A DNA stretch of 9,656 bases from JAWUXM01 sp034111325. GTDB lineage: Bacteria; Pseudomonadota; Alphaproteobacteria; Rickettsiales; JABIRX01. A program made the position numbers and the translations under genes. Positions within the stretch are counted from its first letter, which is position 1, and the number at the start of each line of letters is the position of its first letter. The notes beneath the pieces were generated by a model. The model saw nothing but the letters and a program-made list of their open reading frames with translations. It was not told where the DNA came from and searched no databases. Location of the stretch: the NCBI GenBank assembly GCA_034111325.1, contig JAWUXM010000003.1, forward strand, positions 1 to 9,656. Reading direction: 5' to 3'. Shown here piece by piece: positions 1 to 5,853 of this stretch.

Positions 1-80
1 CGATGGTGGGTGCGCAAAGATTCAAATAAACAATCTATTTTGCCTTCTAAAACAAAATATAAATTGAGGGGGGGGGTGGG
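1..80. other. Unassigned left edge with a G9 homopolymer
   Basis: No gene is recognised here. One plus-strand frame is open from the left edge to a TGA at 130-132, and its last residues are encoded by the hairpin repeat. It begins Arg-Trp-Trp-Val-Arg-Lys and could be the tail of an upstream gene, but I do not recognise it. A second frame stops at 27-29. Positions 68-76 are nine consecutive G residues, followed by TGGG, which is unusual in such A+T-rich DNA. Confidence 0.3.
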
Positions 81-200
81 AATTGTAGATTTTTGTGATG
101 ATTTTTGTCAAATGTCCTGCTTGAACGAGTGAACGTACAGCTTCGTACGTGACTCGAGTGAAAGTAGGTTATTTGCTAAAAAGGGTGCAAAAAGATCAAT
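81..200 (-). repeat. Hairpin repeat, copy A (3' of thiC)
   Basis: This is a ~120-bp element whose reverse complement recurs at 8491-8610. The two copies align end to end with roughly 15 differences and one-base indels. It is drawn on the minus strand because in that sense it follows thiC, beginning about 9 bases after the thiC stop. The core is a hairpin at 126-156: outer stem CGAGT/ACTCG, inner stem ACGTAC/GTACGT, 6-base loop. On the minus strand it opens with GATCTTTTTGCACCC and ends near CAAAAATC. Its resemblance to palindromic intergenic elements of Rickettsiales is by analogy only. Confidence 0.85.
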
Positions 201-209
201 TTTTAGGTG

Positions 210-2054
210 CTAACTTATTTTCTTGTAAATCTCGCCACCTTCCTTGCGGAATTTGTCGGACATTTCTTTCATGCCTTCTGTTGCTTCTTTCTCGCGTTTA
301 TCTCTAGCGTAATCTCTAACTTCAGCACTGATTTTCATTGAGCAGAATTTTGGTCCGCACATTGAGCAGAAATGTGCTAATTTCGCGCCTTCAGATGGTA
401 GGGTTTCATCATGAAAACTACGTGCGCGTTCAGGGTCAAGTGCTAGATTAAATTGGTCTTCCCAGCGGAATTCAAAGCGTGCTTTGGAAAGTGCATCATC
501 ACGGAATTGCGCAGAAGGGTGACCTTTAGCAAGGTCAGCTGCATGTGAAGCGATTTTATAAGTAATCACGCCTTCTTTAACATCTTCCTTATTTGGTAGG
601 CCTAAATGTTCCTTCGGAGTAACGTAACAAAGCATAGCCGTGCCGTACCAGCCGATCATCGCAGCGCCGATTGCCGAAGTGATGTGGTCATAACCTGGGG
701 CAATGTCAGTTGTTAAAGGTCCTAAAGTGTAGAATGGTGCTTCTTTACAATGTTCTAATTGCATCTCCATATTTTCCTTAATCAAATGCATAGGCACGTG
801 CCCAGGGCCTTCGATCATAGTTTGGCAATCATGCTTCCAAGCGATATTGGTTAATTCACCTAAAGTTTTGAGTTCAGCAAATTGTGCTTCATCATTAGCA
901 TCAGCAATTGAGCCAGGGCGCAAGCCATCGCCAAGTGAGAAACTAACATCATACTGATTCATGATATGGCAAATCTCTTCAAAATTTGTGTAGAGGAAGC
1001 TTTCAGTGTGATGTGATAAACACCATTTTGCCATGATTGAACCGCCACGCGAGACTATGCCAGTTATGCGATTTTCGGTTAGATGGATAAATGGTAAGCG
1101 AACACCAGCATGGATGGTGAAATAATCAACACCTTGTTCTGCTTGCTCGATTAATGTATCACGGTAAATCTCCCAAGTAAGATCTTCAACCACGCCGTTG
1201 GTTTTTTCCAATGCTTGGTAGATGGGCACGGTGCCAACTGGAGTAGGGGAATTACGAATGATCCATTCACGGATATTGTGGATGTCTTTGCCAGTGGATA
1301 AATCCATGATATTATCAGCGCCCCAATGAGTCGCCCAAACCATTTTTTCGACTTCTTCTTCAGCAGAAGATGCAACTGCGGAGTTACCGATATTAGCGTT
1401 GATCTTGACCAAGAAATTTCGTCCGATAATCATCGGTTCAGATTCTGGGTGATTTATATTATTAGGGATAATCGCACGACCAGCGGCGATTTCATCACGA
1501 ACATATTCAGCAGTGATAAAGTCAGGGATTTTCTTGCCGAAATTATTTCCGCCTTGTGAAAGTGGGTTTATGAGTAATTCTTCACGTCCGAGATTTTCAC
1601 GAATGGCAATATATTCCATTTCTTTAGTTACAATGCCGGCTCTTGCATAAGCAAGTTGCGTAACGTTTTTGCCTTTTTTAGCACGTAGTGGCTGGATATT
1701 GCTGCGATCAAATTGTTCAAGGGTAGATTTGTAGCTACCAAGCTCACCATTATCAGCGGGTTTCATGTTGCGCCCTTCATAAGCTTCAACATCGCCGCGT
1801 TCTAAAATCCATTCTTGGCGCAAACGAGGGATACCTGTGCGGATATTTACTTTATGGGTTTCATCTGTGTAAATTCCTGAAGTGTCGTAAATATTTATGT
1901 GGCGTTCTTCAGCGGTTTTATTGAGCTCGATCTGACGCATAGCTACGGAAACATCAGGGAAGCGTTGGCTCGTAACTTGAATCTTTTTTGATGCAGGAAA
2001 ATTTTTCGTTTTATTGCTGCTTTCTAGTTGCATTTCTGGTTTGTTTTGTGACAT
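210..2054 (-). CDS. thiC: Phosphomethylpyrimidine synthase ThiC
   Basis: ThiC is a cytosolic radical-SAM enzyme that converts aminoimidazole ribotide to the hydroxymethylpyrimidine phosphate (HMP-P) half of thiamin. The C-terminal [4Fe-4S] motif CSMCGPKFC (Cys563, 566, 571) is intact. So are family blocks such as GNNFGKKIPDFITAEYVRDE, SRGGSIMAKWCL, SLGDGLRPGSIADA, EGPGHVPMHLI and LTTDIAPGYDHITSAIGAA. I chose the ATG at 2054 (Met-Ser-Gln-Asn-Lys), giving 614 aa, close to the usual ~610-640. The frame stays open 69 nt further to a TTG at 2123, but those residues overlap a structured leader and look non-coding. No clear Shine-Dalgarno sequence precedes the ATG. No thiE, thiG, thiS or thiD lies nearby, so thiC stands alone. 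The leader may carry an eroded TPP riboswitch, and copy A of the hairpin repeat follows the stop. Confidence 0.97.
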   Translation of the reverse strand: MSQNKPEMQLESSNKTKNFPASKKIQVTSQRFPDVSVAMRQIELNKTAEERHINIYDTSGIYTDETHKVNIRTGIPRLRQEWILERGDVEAYEGRNMKPADNGELGSYKSTLEQFDRSNIQPLRAKKGKNVTQLAYARAGIVTKEMEYIAIRENLGREELLINPLSQGGNNFGKKIPDFITAEYVRDEIAAGRAIIPNNINHPESEPMIIGRNFLVKINANIGNSAVASSAEEEVEKMVWATHWGADNIMDLSTGKDIHNIREWIIRNSPTPVGTVPIYQALEKTNGVVEDLTWEIYRDTLIEQAEQGVDYFTIHAGVRLPFIHLTENRITGIVSRGGSIMAKWCLSHHTESFLYTNFEEICHIMNQYDVSFSLGDGLRPGSIADANDEAQFAELKTLGELTNIAWKHDCQTMIEGPGHVPMHLIKENMEMQLEHCKEAPFYTLGPLTTDIAPGYDHITSAIGAAMIGWYGTAMLCYVTPKEHLGLPNKEDVKEGVITYKIASHAADLAKGHPSAQFRDDALSKARFEFRWEDQFNLALDPERARSFHDETLPSEGAKLAHFCSMCGPKFCSMKISAEVRDYARDKREKEATEGMKEMSDKFRKEGGEIYKKIS

Positions 2055-2111
2055 TTTATTTGTTGCTAAGTTGCTAATAATCTTTAAGAGTGCCGAGACT
2101 ATACGATAGTT

Positions 2112-2168
2112 CCGGATTATCAATAGCAGAGTTCATGCTTAATCCCTTGACACTTTGGGAGAGGCACC
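2112..2168 (-). promoter_or_regulatory. Possible degenerate TPP riboswitch in the thiC leader
   Basis: Read on the minus strand, the leader shows pieces of a TPP (thi-box) aptamer in the right order. These are GGTGCC (2168-2163), a CCC/GGG stem in the place of P3, TGAAC (from 2136), CTG, then GATAAT (2121-2116) followed by CCGG. GGTGCC and GATAAT are 41 nt apart, against 42 nt in E. coli thiM recalled from memory. However, the pyrimidine-binding CTGAGA is absent, the P2 partner ACCC is replaced, and no convincing P1 closes the aptamer. It may be a decayed or strongly divergent riboswitch, or a coincidence. Confidence 0.35.
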
Positions 2169-2175
2169 TTGATCA

Positions 2176-2204
2176 CTTCTTCACCGTAATGGGAGGGTGA
2201 GAAG
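2176..2204 (-). promoter_or_regulatory. Hairpin in the thiC 5' leader
   Basis: CTTCTCACC (minus strand, from 2204) pairs with GGTGAAGAAG (to 2176) across a 10-base loop, with one bulged A. It lies between the putative -10 box and the riboswitch-like segment, so it would be in the thiC transcript. It has no U-tract, so it does not look like an intrinsic terminator. Confidence 0.4.
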
Positions 2205-2213
2205 AGTAAAAAT

Positions 2214-2223
2214 ATTATATAAT
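2214..2223. promoter_or_regulatory. Divergent promoter candidate between thiC and the M16 protease
   Basis: The AT-rich core contains TATAAT on the minus strand (2219-2214) and TATAAT on the plus strand (2218-2223), overlapping. This is a plausible back-to-back -10 arrangement for thiC and the protease gene. I see no good -35 hexamer at standard spacing on either strand. If used for thiC, the 5' leader would be about 150 nt, enough for a cis-acting RNA element. Confidence 0.4.
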
Positions 2224-2236
2224 TAACTATCACTAA

Positions 2237-2265
2237 GCCCCTCCCTTATAATAAGGGCGATGGGC
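2237..2265. repeat. Palindrome GCCC...GGGC upstream of the M16 gene
   Basis: An inner stem CCCTTAT/ATAAGGG with a one-base centre is flanked by GCCC and GGGC, which can also pair. The left half, AAGCCCCTC followed by CCTTA, closely resembles the start of the palindrome at 8711-8742, so this may be an eroded copy of the same small repeat. It lies 23 bases before the protease start. Confidence 0.45.
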
Positions 2266-2288
2266 AATACAATAATAAGTAAATATTT

Positions 2289-3539
2289 ATGACAATAGAG
2301 ATTAGCACAATAAAAAACGGTTTAAGAGTAGCAACGGACTATATGGGTTCGGTCGAAACGGTGACAATCAGCATCGCAGTTGATGTAGGAAGTCGCCATG
2401 AAGAAGGCAAGGTAAATGGCATCTCGCATTTTATTGAGCATATGGCGTTTAAAGGTACAGAAAAACGCAATGCGGAACAAATCGCTGAGGAGTTTGATTA
2501 TATTGGCGGACATTTTAATGCCTACACTTCTCGAGAAAGAACAGTCTATTACGCCAAAGTCTTAAAAGAGAATGTTGAAGTTGCGATGGATATATTATCC
2601 GATATTTTGCAGAATTCGATTTTTGCTGAAGATGAAATAGAGCGCGAGCGCGATGTTATTCTACAAGAAATCGCTGGCTGTGAAGACACACCAGATGATA
2701 TTATTTTTGATTATTTTCAGGAAAAAGCCTTTGGTGATACAGCCCTTGGGCGTTCGATTCTTGGGCCAAAACAGATTGTAAAAAAATTAGGAAGAGATGA
2801 TTTGCTAGATTATGTAAAGCAATATTATTACGCAGAAAATATGGTTATGTCAGTTGCGGGGAATATTTCGCATGATGAAACTATCAAATTAGCGGAGAAA
2901 TATTTCAATAATTTAGCAAGTGGCAAAGTCACCAAACATGAAGTAGCCCAATATCATGGCGGAATATATCATCAAGAAAAAGATCTCGAACAAGTCAACA
3001 TGGTTTTAGGTTTTAAAACGGTAAATCGTGAGCATGCGGATTATTACACTATGAATTTACTTGCCTCAATTTTAGGAGATGGCATGTCATCGCGTCTTTT
3101 TCAGGAAGTAAGGGAGAAGAAAGGTTTGGCTTATTCTGTGTATAGTTTTGCGAGTAGCTATGTTGATACGGGAATTTTTGGTGTATTTACCGCAACCGAC
3201 GAAGCAAAAGCAGGCGAGGCATTAAAGACAATTTGTACAGAGTTAAAAAAAGCGACGAAAGATATTACTGAAAAAGAAATCCAAAAATCATTCAATGCTT
3301 ATAAGGCTTCGCTTTTAATGGGGCAGGAAAACAGCATTTCTCGTTCACGGCGCTTAGCAAATAATTTACTTAGCTATGGTCGTTATAAAGATAATGATGA
3401 AATCATCGCGGCGTTAGGGAAGGTTACAAAAGCTGACCTTGAACGTGTTATGCAAGATATATTAAAAAGCAAACCTACATTCGCTGCCATCGGTAAATTA
3501 TCCAAATTACAGGATCTTGATTTTGCAGCTTTGATTTAA
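2289..3539 (+). CDS. M16 family zinc metallopeptidase (processing-peptidase-like)
   Basis: This belongs to the pitrilysin/M16 family, the bacterial relatives of mitochondrial processing peptidase beta. The inverted zinc motif HFIEH is at residues 47-51 and the third ligand Glu127 (VILQEI) lies 76 residues beyond His51, the family spacing, so the active half is intact. The first domain also has GGHFNAYTSRERTVYYAKVL. The second has REKKGLAYSVYSF, the Arg/Tyr substrate-binding motif. At 416 aa it is a normal single-unit length. No signal peptide is apparent, so a cytosolic role in peptide turnover or processing is likely; the substrate cannot be read from sequence. The ATG at 2289 has no strong Shine-Dalgarno sequence. 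The gene diverges from thiC, and its TAA stop lies one base from the stop of a converging small ORF. Confidence 0.95.
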   Translation: MTIEISTIKNGLRVATDYMGSVETVTISIAVDVGSRHEEGKVNGISHFIEHMAFKGTEKRNAEQIAEEFDYIGGHFNAYTSRERTVYYAKVLKENVEVAMDILSDILQNSIFAEDEIERERDVILQEIAGCEDTPDDIIFDYFQEKAFGDTALGRSILGPKQIVKKLGRDDLLDYVKQYYYAENMVMSVAGNISHDETIKLAEKYFNNLASGKVTKHEVAQYHGGIYHQEKDLEQVNMVLGFKTVNREHADYYTMNLLASILGDGMSSRLFQEVREKKGLAYSVYSFASSYVDTGIFGVFTATDEAKAGEALKTICTELKKATKDITEKEIQKSFNAYKASLLMGQENSISRSRRLANNLLSYGRYKDNDEIIAALGKVTKADLERVMQDILKSKPTFAAIGKLSKLQDLDFAALI

Positions 3540-3540
3540 T

Positions 3541-3911
3541 TTATAATATTAAGCAGCAGTTTTGTGTGCTTCTTTCTCTTTGTTGTTCTACATTATTTGA
3601 CGCTCTTGGCGTTGCCCATTTCTCTACAGCTGTCGGTGGCGCCAACATTGTAAGGTCTAAGCTCCCATTAGGGGGATAGGACTGGGAATAAGTTTCATCT
3701 GGTCCTAATAGTGAACGGCCATGACTAGAAAAGGATCCGCTACGGTCAGGTACGGGGGTGTTTCTAGCTCTAGGGTATTGGCGAAGTTGTTCAGGGGGAT
3801 TGTAAGATCATGAGTGCGTAACAATGCTAATTTATCATATTTACTATCTGCTTTACTATCTGTGTTGTTCATAAAGTTATTCATATCATTAATGTGCCCT
3901 AATTCTAGCAT
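3541..3911 (-). pseudogene. Frame-broken small ORF with a CaaX-like C-terminus
   Basis: I do not recognise this product. An ATG-started frame (3911 to a TAG at 3707-3705, 68 aa) overlaps an 88-codon open frame with no start (3807 to a TAA at 3543-3541). A -1 shift near a C5 run (minus strand 3798-3794) would join them into about 123 aa. The first part is polar (Asn/Asp/Lys-rich). The second is Pro/Ser/Arg-rich, apparently disordered, and ends Gln-Asn-Cys-Cys-Leu-Ile-Leu, a CaaX-type pattern like that of Rho GTPases. There is no membrane segment or signal peptide. It lies 47 bases after yqgE on the same strand and its stop nearly abuts the protease stop, as expected of a real gene end. Codon third positions look more G+C-rich than in neighbours. 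It could be a pseudogene, an assembly error in the C tract, a frameshifting gene, or two unrelated open frames. Confidence 0.45.
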
Positions 3912-3958
3912 AATTTGAAGTTATAGCAAGTGCCAGAAATCTTAAGACTCTAATTTCC

Positions 3959-4507
3959 CTAACAGCGGCCAGAGGAGGTGCTCAGTTTGGAAGGGTCAAT
4001 GCCGATTGATTCAGTGGCTTTGTGCCATTTATCCTCATTGGCGATATCAAAGAGTAGTTGTTGAGTGGCTTGAGTAACAAGCCATGAGCCGTCTCTTATT
4101 TCGTTATTTAACTGTTCAAAGCCCCAGCCTGCATAGCCAACAACTAACATATTTTTCTTGGGAGATGCTCCTTGTGCCATGCTTTTAAGAATTTTCATAT
4201 CGGAAGTGATGGCTATGCCTTGAGCAAAAACACGGCTGGTTTGAGTTAAGAAATCATCACTATGCAGAACCAGCCCTTTATGAGATTCAACCGGGCCACC
4301 GAGATAGACGGGGATTTGTTTATGGATGTCGAGTAATTCAATATCATCAATAATATCAGAGAATTTCACCTGTTGCAGCAGGCGATTTATTACCACGCCA
4401 ATCGCTCCATCTTTATTATGCCCACAAATATAAATCACTGATTTTTTAAAATCAGGCTCGGTGATTTTGTTGGTGGCGATGAGCAATTTTCCTTCTAAAT
4501 AATTCAT
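3959..4507 (-). CDS. yqgE: YqgE/AlgH family (UPF0301) protein
   Basis: This 182-aa protein matches UPF0301 along its whole length. The N-terminal block EPDFKKSVIYICGHNKDGAI leads into GVVINR, then YLGGPVESHKGLVLH in the middle, and GYAGWGFEQLNNEIRDGSWL near residues 125-145. These are the three conserved blocks of the family. It is a small soluble cytosolic protein whose biochemical role is not established; the name AlgH reflects a reported regulatory link in Pseudomonas. Its ATG overlaps the ccmB stop as TAATG and no separate Shine-Dalgarno sequence is visible, so translation is probably coupled to ccmB. The stop is TAG at 3961-3959, and the tail (Ser-Gly-Arg-Cys) is not conserved in the family as far as I recall. 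Confidence 0.93.
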   Translation of the reverse strand: MNYLEGKLLIATNKITEPDFKKSVIYICGHNKDGAIGVVINRLLQQVKFSDIIDDIELLDIHKQIPVYLGGPVESHKGLVLHSDDFLTQTSRVFAQGIAITSDMKILKSMAQGASPKKNMLVVGYAGWGFEQLNNEIRDGSWLVTQATQQLLFDIANEDKWHKATESIGIDPSKLSTSSGRC

Positions 4508-5178
4508 TAGTTTTTTACCATTAATTTTAAAACATTGCTGCTAGCCAATAGAAATATTGGTAGAAGAATTAGGCATAGTGAAGCAAGTAACCCAGAATAG
4601 GAGAGGAATATTCCCCAATCATTTTCTAATAAAACGCTATTTGCAGCTATAATAGAGAGAATGATAGTGGGGATAGTAAATGGCAGAGCGATGATTAAAA
4701 ACAGAGCAGATTTTTTACTGTTATTTAACGTTAAGCAGGCAGCGAAAATATTAATCGCAGCGATGATGGCGCCACCGATAAGTAAGGTGGTGATGATGGC
4801 GAATATAGCGCAAAGCTGGATGTTTAGAAATATGGCGATCAGTGGCGAGATGATTATGAGTGGAAAAATATTGAAAAAATAATAGCTGAGAAATTTCGCA
4901 AAAACCAATGAATTTGCCGATGAGTTGCGTAGTAATAATTGATCCAAACTACCATCCTCATAATCATGCTGAAGGATGTTCGGGGCGGCTATTGTGCTGG
5001 AAAATAAAAAGCAGAGCCAGATGATTCCGCTAGCTGTGCTATTGATAATTTTACTTTCAACGCCAATTGCAAATATAAATAACATAACTGCAATTATATA
5101 AAAACTCAGGATAGTAAATTTATCGCTAAGATGCTTGCTGCTCAGTTTAAATTCTTGATTGAGGATGGTGAGTATCAT
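4507..5178 (-). CDS. ccmB: Heme exporter/cytochrome c maturation membrane protein CcmB
   Basis: CcmB is the inner-membrane subunit that works with the ATPase CcmA and with CcmC/CcmD to release holo-CcmE during cytochrome c maturation. The 223-aa protein has about six hydrophobic segments and a cytoplasmic DYEDGSLDQLLLRNS loop, matching the DYRDGTLE-type motif of CcmB. Length is typical (~220). The first ATG is at 5178 and overlaps the ccmA stop as ATGA; a GAGG Shine-Dalgarno sequence lies about 10 bases upstream inside ccmA. A TTG two codons earlier is a less likely start. Its last base is shared with the yqgE start. ccmC, ccmD and ccmE are not in this window, consistent with the scattered ccm genes of many A+T-rich alphaproteobacteria. 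Confidence 0.92.
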   Translation of the reverse strand: MILTILNQEFKLSSKHLSDKFTILSFYIIAVMLFIFAIGVESKIINSTASGIIWLCFLFSSTIAAPNILQHDYEDGSLDQLLLRNSSANSLVFAKFLSYYFFNIFPLIIISPLIAIFLNIQLCAIFAIITTLLIGGAIIAAINIFAACLTLNNSKKSALFLIIALPFTIPTIILSIIAANSVLLENDWGIFLSYSGLLASLCLILLPIFLLASSNVLKLMVKN

Positions 5179-5786
5179 GAGCAATAATCCTCAATATCAA
5201 TTTCCATCGCATTAGGAATTTGTTCATTATTATGATCCGTGATTATGATAATTCCGCCATCACGAGATCTGATACTTATCATGTTTTTGACTTTGATTTT
5301 CGTCTCTTCATCAAGGTTTGAAAATGGTTCGTCCAATAGCCAAATATCAGTCGGGCAGGCTAGTAAGCGCGCTAATGCGACTTTTCTTTTTTGCCCTTGG
5401 GAGAGTTGGTAAATTGGTGTTTCGGCTAATTCATCTAATTCAAAATAATGAATGGCAGCGTCAATTGCCATTTCGCTTTTGCTGAGCTTTGCGTAAAATG
5501 CGATATTATCCACAACGCTCAGTTCGCTTTTAAGAGCGTTATTATGAGCGAGGTAATTTACATGTGTGTTATATTCATCACCGAGTGATCTGATATCATA
5601 CTCGTGATAGGCTATTGTGCCTTGATAATCCTCAGCAAGATTGGCAAGGATGCGTAATAATGAAGTTTTCCCGCTGCCATTATTACCACGAATAAAAACC
5701 ACGCCACCTTCTAATAAAGTAATTCCAAACTCCTCGAAAAGAGTCTTATCATTTTTCTTGCAACTAATTTTGTTACAGGTCAGCAT
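5175..5786 (-). CDS. ccmA: Cytochrome c maturation ABC ATPase CcmA
   Basis: This is the ATP-binding subunit of the CcmAB complex, at the cytoplasmic face of the inner membrane. It has all nucleotide-binding elements: Walker A GNNGSGKT (34-41), ABC signature LSQGQ (128-132), Walker B IWLLDE (148-153), D-loop SNLD (156-159) and switch His185. At the Q-loop position it has YLAHNNALKSEL, matching the YxGHxxxxK pattern of CcmA rather than a standard Gln, which favours CcmA over a generic transporter ATPase. The 203 aa is the expected length. Overlap with ccmB supports one complex. It is divergent from acnA across 67 bases. No strong Shine-Dalgarno sequence is visible before the ATG. Confidence 0.93.
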   Translation of the reverse strand: MLTCNKISCKKNDKTLFEEFGITLLEGGVVFIRGNNGSGKTSLLRILANLAEDYQGTIAYHEYDIRSLGDEYNTHVNYLAHNNALKSELSVVDNIAFYAKLSKSEMAIDAAIHYFELDELAETPIYQLSQGQKRKVALARLLACPTDIWLLDEPFSNLDEETKIKVKNMISIRSRDGGIIIITDHNNEQIPNAMEIDIEDYCS

Positions 5787-5853
5787 GTCATTCTTATTAG
5801 GTTTTGAGCGTTATCATAGGAATATATTCATTAAATACAAATAAAGGGTGGAA
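5787..5853. promoter_or_regulatory. Divergent ccmA/acnA intergenic promoter region
   Basis: These 67 bases separate the divergent ccmA and acnA starts, so both promoters probably lie here or just inside the genes. The acnA side ends in AAAGGGTGG (5843-5850), a Shine-Dalgarno sequence placed for the ATG at 5854. AT-rich hexamers such as TATCAT occur, but no clear -35/-10 pair stands out. Confidence 0.4.

Noticed and set aside
2055..2123. Upstream extension of ThiC by 23 residues from a TTG
   Set aside because: The extension overlaps the structured leader, starts with TTG, has no ribosome binding site, and does not resemble ThiC N-termini.
3705..3911. The 68-aa ATG-started frame as an intact independent gene
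   Set aside because: It is possible, but its second half overlaps a longer open frame whose stop abuts the neighbouring gene end, so I described the region as one frame-broken gene.
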